NCBI RefSeq assembly: GCF_014205155.1 | Contig: NZ_JACHMX010000001.1 | Coordinates: forward strand, 4,030,001-4,094,000 | Direction: 5' to 3' | Source: Amycolatopsis umgeniensis | Lineage (GTDB): Bacteria; Actinomycetota; Actinomycetes; Mycobacteriales; Pseudonocardiaceae | DNA length: 64,000 nucleotides | Shown here: positions 1 to 7,848 of the stretch, in pieces | Layout of the letters: each line of letters opens with the position of its first letter | Numbering within the stretch: position 1 is the stretch's first letter | Position numbers and translations under genes: made by a program | Notes under the pieces: generated by a model | Told to the model about the DNA's origin: nothing | What the model saw: the letters and a program-made list of their open reading frames with translations, nothing else | Databases searched by the model: none

Positions 1-196
1 GGAGGCTGACTTCGGAGTTGGCTTCGATGTGCCGGATCTTCGCCGTGTCCGGCCTGCTGAAGAGGATGACGTCGTCACCGTCGAGCACGAACCACACCGG
101 GCGGGGCGAAGGTCTGCCCTTCGGGCTGATGGTGGTCAGCCAGGCGACTTTCTCCTTCGCCCGCTCGGCGAGTCTCGGGTCGGGTTGGTAGCTCAT
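1..196 (-). CDS. PPOX-fold (pyridoxamine phosphate oxidase-like) protein, N-terminal part
   Basis: The visible 65 residues are the amino end of a split-barrel flavin or F420-binding protein; the rest lies left of the window. After a short helix (ERAKEKVAWLTT) comes the strand-turn-strand pattern SPKGRPSPRPVWFVLDGDD, then a second strand ending FSRPDTAKIRHIEANSEVS. This is the usual start of the small F420-dependent or PPOX-class family in actinobacteria. The ATG fits the family start. Cofactor and substrate cannot be told from this fragment. Confidence 0.7.
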   Translation of the reverse strand, partial: MSYQPDPRLAERAKEKVAWLTTISPKGRPSPRPVWFVLDGDDVILFSRPDTAKIRHIEANSEVSL

Positions 197-239
197 AAAG
201 CGACCAACCACGCCCCACCGGCATTTCTTCCTCGTCCGC

Positions 240-2174
240 TCAGCGAGACGCGACGAGCTTCGCGTAACGCGTCCCGGCGCCGAGCAGCACCAGACCGGCG
301 AGCAGGAAGGCGGCGACCCTGGCCAGGCCGTCGAGCGCCGAGAGGTCGAACAGGACCAGCTTCAGCACCGCCGCGCCGACCAGCACCAGACCGGTCACCC
401 GCAGGCCGACCACCGCGATGCCGCGGATGAGCAGCACGAGCGCGGCGACCGTCCAGGACACCGTGATCACCACGTGGCCGACCAGGAAACCCGAGCGGCC
501 GGGGACGGCCAGCAGCGCGCCGCACAGCACCATCGCGCCGGCGCCGTAGAGCGCGCAGACCCCGGCGAAGAGCCACGGCACCACGTTCTCCGACGCGGCC
601 TTGAACAGTCCGAGCCGGTGCGCCACCCACGGAAGCGTGATCGAGACGACCAGGATCGCGACGGCCACCAGCAACGCGGCGGCGAGGTCGGCGTCCGGCC
701 GGTTCCGGATCAGGAAGAAGAGCGTCGGCGGAACGTCGAAGGCCAGCGCGATCAGTCCGCCGATCACGGCGAAGACCAGCCCGCCGGCGAGCGCCACATG
801 CTTCTTCGTCCACAGCGCGACCAGAGCGAGCAAGACTCCTTCGCCGATCAGGATCGCTGAGCGGGCGCTGCCGTCGAAGAGCGTCATCGTCGTCTGCAGG
901 GCCGCGAGGAGCCCCGCGGCGCCCGCGAGGTCGCCCGTCCAGCCGTTGAGCCACTGGCCCGCCGCCCACACCCCGAGCAGCACCAGCGCGACCGACGCCG
1001 TGACGAGCACGGCCGAGGTCTTCGGCAGGAACAGCGCGGCGAGCAACGACGGCGCCGGCGCGACGGCGAGCAAGGCGAGCGCGGCGGCGTCACCGGGACG
1101 TTTGGTGGTGACGATCAGCGCGAGCGCGAGGCCGACGGCGCCCGCGGCCAGCGCGGCGGCGGTGTTGGCCGTGCTGCCGCCGAAGCCGGTGAACGCGGTG
1201 CTGAAGACCGACGCGACCAGCGGCGGGATCCCGGCGGCGACCGCGACCGACGGCCAAGACTGGCGCAGCTGCACCGGCGTCGAGGCGATCTGGACCACCA
1301 GCAGGAACGCGACCAGTTCGGGAGTGAAACCCTGCGTGATCAGCGGCGCGCAGACCACACAGCCGAGTACGACGGCCGTCGCGAGCAGCGAAGACTTCCA
1401 CCGCACGGCCAGCAGCAACCCGCCGACCGCGATCAGGAGCCCGATCGCGAGACCGGCGTAGGCCGGGAGGTAGCCGTACATCGTCGTCGCGGCGATGGCG
1501 TCGAGGTACAACGCCCCGATCCCGGTCGCGGCGAGCGCGAACGCGCCCGTCCGGCCCGCCGGGGTGCGGTGCAGGCGAAGCCCGATCCCGACCAGCGCGA
1601 GACCGAGGACGGCGCCCCCGATCACCCGCGGCACCGGGCCGAACCAGCCGCGCTGGATGGCGAGCACGAGGAACAGCACGATGCCGAGCAACGTGACCGC
1701 GCCGCCGATCCAGGCCAGCAGCCTGCTTCCGGCGCCCTCTTTGCTCAGCTTCTCGCCGAGGCTGACCCGCGGGACCGGCTGGTACTGGGCGCGATACGGC
1801 TGCTGCGGCGGGTGCGGCCGGCGATACTGCTGCTGTTGCTGCTGCCACTGCGCGTACTGGGCCTGCTGGTACTGGGCCTGGTACTGAGGGTGCTGCGGGT
1901 GCGTGAAGTACCGGGGCGGGACCTGCGGCTGTTGCTGTTGCGGGACCTGCGGCTGGGGCGGCTGTTGCTGTTGCTGTTGCGGCGCCGGGGGCTGCTCCGG
2001 CGCCTGCGGTGCGGGTGCTTCAGGCGCGGGTGCTTCAGGCGCGGGCGTGGCCGGCTGTTCCGGCGCCGTCACTGTCCGGACGGTCCGCAGCTCGGTACCG
2101 ACCCGCGCGAGGCGGGCCCCAAGGTCGTCGATCTCCCCGGCGAGCCTGAGGAGCACATCCCCATCGGTGGTCAT
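240..2174 (-). CDS. DUF2339 multi-pass membrane protein
   Basis: A 644-residue protein. It has a short cytoplasmic N-terminal helix (about residues 6-34) and a Gln/Pro-rich low-complexity linker (about 40-145, with runs of five to six Gln). After that come about 14-16 closely packed hydrophobic segments, beginning near LLAWIGGAVTLLGIVLFLVL, to the C-terminus. This is the architecture of the DUF2339 family, whose function is not known. The start at MTTDGD was preferred because it begins at the conserved helix; an ATG 15 codons earlier is possible and neither has a strong ribosome binding site. The gene heads away from the cis-prenyltransferase, which lies upstream on the same strand. Confidence 0.8.
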   Translation of the reverse strand: MTTDGDVLLRLAGEIDDLGARLARVGTELRTVRTVTAPEQPATPAPEAPAPEAPAPQAPEQPPAPQQQQQQPPQPQVPQQQQPQVPPRYFTHPQHPQYQAQYQQAQYAQWQQQQQQYRRPHPPQQPYRAQYQPVPRVSLGEKLSKEGAGSRLLAWIGGAVTLLGIVLFLVLAIQRGWFGPVPRVIGGAVLGLALVGIGLRLHRTPAGRTGAFALAATGIGALYLDAIAATTMYGYLPAYAGLAIGLLIAVGGLLLAVRWKSSLLATAVVLGCVVCAPLITQGFTPELVAFLLVVQIASTPVQLRQSWPSVAVAAGIPPLVASVFSTAFTGFGGSTANTAAALAAGAVGLALALIVTTKRPGDAAALALLAVAPAPSLLAALFLPKTSAVLVTASVALVLLGVWAAGQWLNGWTGDLAGAAGLLAALQTTMTLFDGSARSAILIGEGVLLALVALWTKKHVALAGGLVFAVIGGLIALAFDVPPTLFFLIRNRPDADLAAALLVAVAILVVSITLPWVAHRLGLFKAASENVVPWLFAGVCALYGAGAMVLCGALLAVPGRSGFLVGHVVITVSWTVAALVLLIRGIAVVGLRVTGLVLVGAAVLKLVLFDLSALDGLARVAAFLLAGLVLLGAGTRYAKLVASR

Positions 2175-2258
2175 GGCGAACAGCATGCGGCCTGAAGGCC
2201 GCCAAAGGATCCGTAGCACTACTCAATCGAGGTGACGATGTGGTCGCGACCTGCAAGA

Positions 2259-3017
2259 TCATCGAGATCGAGCCCACATCCGGAGCGCCCGCAAGAGGTC
2301 GATGTACCGGAAACCGGGCCAGTTGACGTCGCAGAAATACAGCCGGGCGTCCTTGGCCTGCCACAGCAGGAACCCGGAGAGCCGGACCTCGCCACTGGTC
2401 CGGATGATCAAGTCCGGTTCCGGACTGCCCGCCGTGTACAGATGCGAGGAAAGCGCGTCGACGGAAACCGTCTCAGCGATCTCGGCGAGGGACTTGCCGT
2501 CCGCCGCCCCTTCGAGCACGAGATCCCGGACGGCGTCGACGATCTCCTCGCGACTTCCGTACCCGATCGCGAGGGTCAGCTCGGGTCCCGTCGCACCGCG
2601 AGTGTCCTCTTCGGCCTGCTTCAGCACCTCGGCCGTGGACGACGGCAGCATGTCGAGACGCCCCACGGCCTCGACGCGCCAGTTCGCGCCCGGCGCGGTG
2701 AGCCGGTCACGGACGACGTCCTCGATCACCCGCATCAAGAACGCCATCTCCGGCGACGCGCGCTTCGTCAGGTTGTCGACAGAGGCGAGGTACACCGTCA
2801 CGTGCCCGACGCCGAGGCCTTCACACCACTCCATCAACCGGGCGATGTGCCGGGCACCGTGCCGATGACCTTCGCGGACGTCCTCGAAGCCCATCTGCCG
2901 GGCCCAGCGGCGATTCCCGTCGATGATCACGCCGATGTGCCGGGGCAGCGGGCCTTGGAGGAGGCGGGCGCGGAGGTGTCGCGCGTAGAGGTCGTCGAGT
3001 CTGGTCCGGACGCTCAT
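2259..3017 (-). CDS. cis-prenyltransferase (isoprenyl transferase, UppS/Z-FPP synthase family)
   Basis: A 252-residue enzyme of the undecaprenyl diphosphate synthase family, which condenses isopentenyl diphosphate onto an allylic diphosphate in cis. The diagnostic IIDGNRRWAR motif carries the catalytic Asp near residue 31. The C-terminal RTSGEVRLSGFLLWQ motif and the acidic end DVNWPGFRYIDLLRALR are also present. Chain length cannot be read directly, but the size and N-terminus resemble the short-chain Z-farnesyl diphosphate synthases of mycobacteria more than full-length UppS. An ATG 15 codons upstream is also in frame. idi, which makes the allylic starter, lies 3 kb away on the other strand. 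Confidence 0.88.
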   Translation of the reverse strand: MSVRTRLDDLYARHLRARLLQGPLPRHIGVIIDGNRRWARQMGFEDVREGHRHGARHIARLMEWCEGLGVGHVTVYLASVDNLTKRASPEMAFLMRVIEDVVRDRLTAPGANWRVEAVGRLDMLPSSTAEVLKQAEEDTRGATGPELTLAIGYGSREEIVDAVRDLVLEGAADGKSLAEIAETVSVDALSSHLYTAGSPEPDLIIRTSGEVRLSGFLLWQAKDARLYFCDVNWPGFRYIDLLRALRMWARSR

Positions 3018-3581
3018 GGAAGCGAAGTTACCGAAATCGAGGGTCGGGCGACGTGCGCTCATGAGCTATCCTGAACATGCCGTCCGAGCAGTTTCGGATG
3101 ACGCGGAGTTTGGCGCCGTGGGTGCCCACGAGTCGCAAGGCCAGGTGCACCCGGGGAATATCGGGACCCTGGCCTTACGTATTTCCGAGGTCAGGCACGC
3201 GTGCCTACGAGCGCGAACGTGCCGAACGCGAAACGTGGCGCCTCGAGGCAGCGAAAAACGACTTTGCTGGACGGTGCGCACGTCGCGAGCGTCGAGCTGG
3301 GCGGTGCGGCCTTCAGCGACCCAATGGCTGACGTCGAGGGCGTGGAGCTCCATCACCAGGCTCTGCAAGCAGAGAGAACGGCCTCTTTCCTGCCGTCGCA
3401 CCGGCACTGGGGTACCCACCGCTGCCAGGTGCGAGTTCCCGTCGCCATATCGAGTGACGACGGCAGGTGCGTTGCCGCAAGGTTGCCTGGGTCAAGTGAA
3501 AACTCGGCCACTGTGTGGATTTCAGGACGTCAGATGTCCCAAAATCCACACGGTCAGGGCGGGACTCACCGATTGGACCGA
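3018..3581. other. 564-base stretch without a convincing gene
   Basis: No frame here has actinobacterial third-position GC bias together with a recognisable family. It contains a perfect 14-bp palindrome AGGCACGCGTGCCT at 3193-3206 and, at its right end, a 39-base hairpin listed separately. Because it leads into a truncated HicB-like frame, it may be decayed accessory DNA. Confidence 0.5.
3513..3551. repeat. imperfect palindrome, family with the hairpin at 59.1 kb
   Basis: The outer arms GTGTGGATTT and AAATCCACAC are perfectly complementary. An inner GGAC/GTCC pair surrounds a short loop. The right half (ATGTCCCAAAATCC) matches the right half of the hairpin at 59135-59171 (GTGTCCCAAATCC), so the two look like copies of one dispersed intergenic repeat. 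It ends about 30 bases before a truncated HicB-like frame. Confidence 0.65.
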
Positions 3582-3704
3582 ATGAAGACCTACCGAGGAA
3601 CGGCGGTACGTGACGGGCGGTTCTGGGTCGTCCGTGTAGAGGGAGTTGGTTCGACACAAGGCCGGTCCGTCATCGAGGCCGCGTATATGGCCGAGGAACT
3701 GTGA
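3582..3704 (+). pseudogene. truncated HicB-like antitoxin remnant
   Basis: A 40-codon frame whose product begins MKTYRGTAVRDGRFWVVRVE and continues GVGSTQGRSVIEAAYMAEEL before a stop. The order of strand, RDGRFWVV strand, G-x-x-TQ-x-R turn and the Ala/Glu helix is the N-terminal partially degraded RNase H-like fold of HicB antitoxins. Normal members continue for 15-40 more residues and sit beside HicA; neither is present. The frame after the stop does not restore a convincing C-terminus. It may be a relic of a toxin-antitoxin pair, or a very short functional protein. Confidence 0.45.
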
Positions 3705-3821
3705 GCATCGCCTTCGCGCCCCGAACTCTCGCTTGACCTCCATCGACGGGACCGACCCTGACAGCATGAACAAAGGGCGGATGACCGGCCCACCTGCGAG
3801 TGACAGACACCACAGGCGACA

Positions 3822-4967
3822 ATGGAGGACGTGACAGCCACCCTGAGCAAGCCCAGCCTGAAGATCGGCCCCTACGAGGTCGATCCCCCGGTCGTGCTCG
3901 CTCCCATGGCGGGTATCACCAATGTCGCGTTCCGGCAGCTGTGCCAGGAGTACGGCGCGGGCATCTACGTCTGCGAGATGATCACCGCCCGCGCGGTGGT
4001 CGAGCGGCACCCCGGCACGATGCACATGATGACCTTCGGCGAGAACGAAAAGCCCAGGTCCATGCAGCTTTACGGGGTCGACCCCAAGACGATGGCCGAG
4101 GCCGTCCGCATCATCACCGGTGAGGGTCTCGCCGACCACATCGACAGCAACTTCGGCTGCCCGGTCGCGAAGGTGACGCGCAAGGGTGGCGGCGCGGCGT
4201 TGCCGTTCAAGCGCAAGCTGTTCGCGGACATCGTGCGCGAGTCGGCGAAGGCCGCGGCCGAGGCGGGCGTGCCGTTCACGGTCAAGTTCCGCGTGGGCAT
4301 CGACGACGACCACCTGACCTACCTCGACGCCGGGCGTATCGCCGAGGCCGAGGGCGCATCGGCGGTCAGCTTGCACGCGCGCACCGCCGCGCAGCGCTAC
4401 TCCGGTCAGGCCGACTGGACGAAGATCGCCGCGCTCAAGGAAGCCGTCACCACCATCCCGGTGCTCGGCAACGGCGACATCTTCTCGGCCGGGGACGCGT
4501 TGCGCATGGTCGACGAGACCGGCTGCGACGGTGTCGTGGTCGGACGCGGCTGCCTCGGGCGGCCCTGGTTGTTCGGTGAGCTCGAAGCGGCCTTCGCCGG
4601 GCGCCCGCTGCCGACACCGCCGAACCTCGGCGAGGTCGCGAAGGTGCTACGCAGGCACGCCGAGCTGCTCATCCAGCACGACGGCGAGACCAAGGCCCTG
4701 CGCGACCTCCGCAAGCACATGGCCTGGTACTTCATGAACTTCCCGGTCGGCTCCGAACTGCGCCGCGGCTTCGCGATGGTGTCCGGCCTGACCGAACTCG
4801 ACGACCTCATCGGCCGCCTCGACCACGACGCGCCGTTCCCCGACAACGCCGACGGGCCGCGCGGGCGGCAGGGTTCACCCGGCAAGGTCACGCTGCCGCA
4901 CGGCTGGCTCGACGATCCGGACGACGACTGCGTCCCCGAGGCCGAGGACATGCACTCCGGGGGCTAG
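3822..4967 (+). CDS. dusB: tRNA-dihydrouridine synthase (DusB type)
   Basis: A 381-residue flavin enzyme that reduces uridines in the D-loop of tRNA. The TIM barrel opens with LAPMAGITNVAFRQLC. The catalytic cysteine is in DSNFGCPVAKVTRKGGGAAL, and the phosphate-binding end of the barrel is the GNGDIF and VVGRGCLGRPWLF segments. Length is typical, with a small acidic C-terminal tail. The ATG was chosen; a GTG nine bases on has GGAGG only one base before it, too close to serve. A symmetric terminator follows the stop. Confidence 0.92.
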   Translation: MEDVTATLSKPSLKIGPYEVDPPVVLAPMAGITNVAFRQLCQEYGAGIYVCEMITARAVVERHPGTMHMMTFGENEKPRSMQLYGVDPKTMAEAVRIITGEGLADHIDSNFGCPVAKVTRKGGGAALPFKRKLFADIVRESAKAAAEAGVPFTVKFRVGIDDDHLTYLDAGRIAEAEGASAVSLHARTAAQRYSGQADWTKIAALKEAVTTIPVLGNGDIFSAGDALRMVDETGCDGVVVGRGCLGRPWLFGELEAAFAGRPLPTPPNLGEVAKVLRRHAELLIQHDGETKALRDLRKHMAWYFMNFPVGSELRRGFAMVSGLTELDDLIGRLDHDAPFPDNADGPRGRQGSPGKVTLPHGWLDDPDDDCVPEAEDMHSGG

Positions 4968-4977
4968 GCAACGAAAA

Positions 4978-5008
4978 ACGCTCCCACCGGCCGTGCCGGT
5001 GAGAGCGT
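4978..5008. terminator. bidirectional hairpin terminator between dusB and a convergent small gene
   Basis: The arms ACGCTCCCACCGGC and GCCGGTGAGAGCGT form a 14-bp stem with one mismatch and a CGT loop. An A-run lies on the left and a T-rich tract (CTTCGTT) on the right, so it can act in both directions. It starts 10 bases after the dusB stop codon. Confidence 0.8.
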
Positions 5009-5021
5009 CTTCGTTCACGAC

Positions 5022-5198
5022 TCAGGTGCCCCTGGTCTTGTAGGCGAACTTCCACTGCATGGTGTCGACCTCGAAGCACCGCATGGTGATCGTGTAGTAC
5101 CGGGCCATGTTGCTCTGCTCGATCTGGCAACTGCTCAGGCTGGAATACGGCCCGAGCTGACAGCCAGGATTCCCGTCACACACCCCGGCGACCGACAC
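5022..5198 (-). CDS. small cysteine-containing hypothetical protein
   Basis: A 58-codon frame starting GTG, preceded by GGAGG with a five-base spacer, which is the best ribosome binding site in the region. The product has four cysteines (VCDGNPGCQLGP, SSCQIEQSN, TMRCFEVDT) and ends KFAYKTRGT. There is no obvious signal peptide or membrane span. It faces dusB across a shared terminator and is divergent from the epoxide hydrolase-like gene. No family was recognised; the ribosome binding site and terminator are the main reasons to believe it is real. Confidence 0.45.
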   Translation of the reverse strand: MSVAGVCDGNPGCQLGPYSSLSSCQIEQSNMARYYTITMRCFEVDTMQWKFAYKTRGT

Positions 5199-5344
5199 CG
5201 GCGCCTCCAACTGTTCGACATGTATTACCCCAGTTTCCCCAGTGCGGCCGAAGATCGGCCGCGGTGATCATTGGATGCGAATCGGACACTCGGCGTCAAT
5301 CCCTCGCCGGCCGGCCGAAACCGAGGGCCCGTAAAGTCGGCGTC

Positions 5345-6178
5345 GTGATCGAGCAGCTGAGCATCCCCACCGCGGCCGGTTCCTTCGACGCCATCGCGGC
5401 GGGTCCCGAAGACGGCCGTCCCGTCCTGCTGCTGCACGGGTTTCCCGAGGCCGCGGTGGAATGGGAGCACCAGGTCGCGACGCTCGGTGTGCTCGGATAT
5501 CGCGCGGTGGCACCGGATCAGCGCGGCTACTCGCCGGAAGTCCGGCCCGAACAGGCCTCCGAATACGGTATCGACGATCTCGTCGGCGACGTCATCGCGA
5601 TCGCGGATCGCTTGGGGTGGAACGAATTCGATCTCGTCGGGCACGATTGGGGCGGCGCTGTCGCGTGGTGGACGGCCGACGCGCATCCCGGCAGGCTCCG
5701 CAGCCTCACCGTCGTTTCGACGCCTCATCCGGCGGCGCTGGCGGAGGCCATGAAGACCGACGAGGACCAGCATCTCCGTTCGGGGTACATGACCGAATGG
5801 CGGCAAACCCGCGTCACCGAACGGCGGATGCTCGAGAACAACGCCGACGCGCTGCGCCGCATGTTCGACTGGAAGGTGCCGCCGAGCAAGGTCGACGAGT
5901 ACATCCAGCGACTGTCCGAACCGGGCGCGCTGACGGCGGCGCTCAACTGGTACCGCGCAGGCCGACCCGGCGGGAAGATCGGGCCCATCGAGGTTCCGAC
6001 GCTCTACATCTGGAGCACCGAGGACGCCGCCTTCGGTTCGACCGCGGCACTCGACACGGCGAACCGCGTCACCGGCCCGTACCGCTTCGAGATGATCGAG
6101 GACGTCTCCCACTGGGTGGTGGAAGAAGCGCCCGAGGCCGTCACTTCTTTGCTCGTGGAGCACCTATCGTCCCACTAA
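5345..6178 (+). CDS. alpha/beta hydrolase, epoxide hydrolase type
   Basis: A 277-residue alpha/beta-fold hydrolase. The oxyanion-hole motif HGFPEA is at about residue 31. The nucleophile elbow GHDWGG puts Asp101 where serine hydrolases have Ser, as in epoxide hydrolases and haloalkane dehalogenases. The catalytic His is in the C-terminal DVSHWVVEEAPE. A cap domain rich in Arg and Trp lies between about 130 and 205. The GTG start directly precedes the first beta strand; upstream codons would add a basic, unrelated tail. The true substrate is unknown. idi follows 49 bases downstream and may be cotranscribed. Confidence 0.85.
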   Translation: MIEQLSIPTAAGSFDAIAAGPEDGRPVLLLHGFPEAAVEWEHQVATLGVLGYRAVAPDQRGYSPEVRPEQASEYGIDDLVGDVIAIADRLGWNEFDLVGHDWGGAVAWWTADAHPGRLRSLTVVSTPHPAALAEAMKTDEDQHLRSGYMTEWRQTRVTERRMLENNADALRRMFDWKVPPSKVDEYIQRLSEPGALTAALNWYRAGRPGGKIGPIEVPTLYIWSTEDAAFGSTAALDTANRVTGPYRFEMIEDVSHWVVEEAPEAVTSLLVEHLSSH

Positions 6179-6227
6179 CAGGGGTAACCCTGGTCGCGGT
6201 ACCGGTTACAGCGAGCCTGCTGGTTCA

Positions 6228-6800
6228 GTGGGTCCGGTGAACAACACGACCGAAGTGGACACCGAACGCATCGTCTACGTCACCGAAGACGGCGAGCCGA
6301 CCGGCGAAACCGCGCCCAAACTGGCCGCGCACCACGAGAACACCCGGCTGCACCTGGCGTTCTCCTGCTATCTGTTGCGCAGCAGCGACCAGGCCCTGCT
6401 GATCACCAGCCGCGCCGCGTCCAAGAAGGTGTGGCCGCGGGTCTGGACCAACAGTGTCTGCGGGCACCCCGCACCGGGTGAACCCATCGAGGAGGCCGTC
6501 CGGCGCCGCGCCGCCTTCGAGCTCGGACTGCCCCGCTTGGACGGCCTGCGGTGCGTCCTCCCGGCGTACCGCTACCGGACGCCGGCGTTCGAAGGCGTGG
6601 TCGAGAACGAGTTCTGCCCGGTCTTCGTCGCTCGGGTCGACGAAGATCCGGAACCGCATCCGGACGAGGTCGGCGACTGGCGCTGGCTGAGCTGGAATGA
6701 TTACGCACTGTTGCTGAATGATGATGTGACTGACGTGAGTTACTGGGCGAAGGATCAGTTTTCGCAGCTCAAAGACGTCGAGCCCTTTTCGTCCTTATAG
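6228..6800 (+). CDS. idi: isopentenyl-diphosphate delta-isomerase, type I
   Basis: A 190-residue Nudix-fold enzyme that interconverts isopentenyl and dimethylallyl diphosphate. The active-site Cys78 is in TNSVCGHP. The Nudix-like helix GEPIEEAVRRRAAFELGL follows, and the metal-binding and catalytic acidic motif is ENEFCPVF near residue 126. The C-terminal WLSWNDY segment is also typical. Two GTG starts nine bases apart are possible; the first is used. It feeds the allylic substrate of prenyltransferases such as the one at 2.3 kb. Confidence 0.93.
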   Translation: MGPVNNTTEVDTERIVYVTEDGEPTGETAPKLAAHHENTRLHLAFSCYLLRSSDQALLITSRAASKKVWPRVWTNSVCGHPAPGEPIEEAVRRRAAFELGLPRLDGLRCVLPAYRYRTPAFEGVVENEFCPVFVARVDEDPEPHPDEVGDWRWLSWNDYALLLNDDVTDVSYWAKDQFSQLKDVEPFSSL

Positions 6801-6928
6801 AACGGCACTTCGGTGCGTGACAATGCCGTCGAACCGTCGTCCTCTTGAGCGAAATTCATTTTGGCCCGTACTCACACCTCAAGAGATCCCTCCTATACGA
6901 CGAAAACCAATTCGTGGCGGAGGTGGAC

Positions 6929-7642
6929 GTGGTAGCCGACGACGAGGCCGCGCCCCCACCGGGCGCGCCGACCACCGATCTGCTCAGCCTTCACGAGTCG
7001 ATCGCCGGAGTGCTCGCCACCCAGGGTGACTGGCGACGCGCCTATCACCACCTCAAATCCGCCTTCGACCTCGCCCGGGCCGGCAGCCTGCGGGACACGC
7101 TGACGTCCAGCTACAACCGCCGCTACCTCGACCAATGGCTGCACGGCCCGGCCGTCGAACACCGAGGCCCGCCGGGTATCGCGATCGCGCTGGTCGACCT
7201 CGACCTGTTCAAGGGTGTCAACGACACTTTCGGGCATCTGGTCGGCGATCGGGTGCTCCGCGAAGTGGCGGACCTGCTCCAGCAAGGACTTCCGCCCGAG
7301 GCGTTCTGCGCCCGTTACGGCGGCGAGGAGTTCGCGCTCGTCATCCCGGACGTCGACGCCGCCCGCGCGGTGCGCATCGCCGACACCGCCCGTATCCGGG
7401 TGGCGCGTCATCCGTGGCGGCGGATCCGGCCCGGCCTCTCGGTGACGATCAGCGTCGGACTCGCGCACGAGATTCACGCGCAACCGGATCGCACGGTGGA
7501 ACCGGAACGACAGTTGCGTCGCGCCGACACTTTGTTGTATATGGCGAAACGGGCAGGCCGGAACAAAGTGGCCTATCACGATAAGGAATCGTCGCAGATG
7601 ATTCCCCGTGCGATGAACACCGCGGAGTCCACGGGCACCTAG
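6929..7642 (+). CDS. GGDEF-domain diguanylate cyclase
   Basis: A 237-residue soluble protein with a roughly 50-residue helical N-terminus (ESIAGVLATQGDWRRAYHHL, resembling a single TPR-like hairpin) and one complete GGDEF domain beginning DTLTSSYNRRYLD. The Mg-binding DLDLFKGVNDTFGH motif and the signature RYGGEEF (Gly131-Phe135) are intact, so it should make cyclic di-GMP. The position of the inhibitory RxxD I-site reads PPEA, so product feedback is probably absent. The start was set at a GTG with GGAGG five bases upstream; an in-frame TTG 84 bases earlier is less likely. No EAL domain or membrane segment is seen. Confidence 0.88.
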   Translation: MVADDEAAPPPGAPTTDLLSLHESIAGVLATQGDWRRAYHHLKSAFDLARAGSLRDTLTSSYNRRYLDQWLHGPAVEHRGPPGIAIALVDLDLFKGVNDTFGHLVGDRVLREVADLLQQGLPPEAFCARYGGEEFALVIPDVDAARAVRIADTARIRVARHPWRRIRPGLSVTISVGLAHEIHAQPDRTVEPERQLRRADTLLYMAKRAGRNKVAYHDKESSQMIPRAMNTAESTGT

Positions 7643-7848
7643 CCACTCACTCGGTTAACGGTCATACTCTGCGTGACGGATCCTCCCTTTTAACGCAGCT
7701 TTAACCAGGACCGCTCACCCGATCGCATGGACCGTTCGGCGCTTATCGGTACCTTGGGTGAAGAAAATTCCGGGATGGTTGTCGTCACGAACCCGAGGTG
7801 TCCGTACGATAACGAAAGAGCTTCGACCGAGTGATGAAAGGAGACCGA

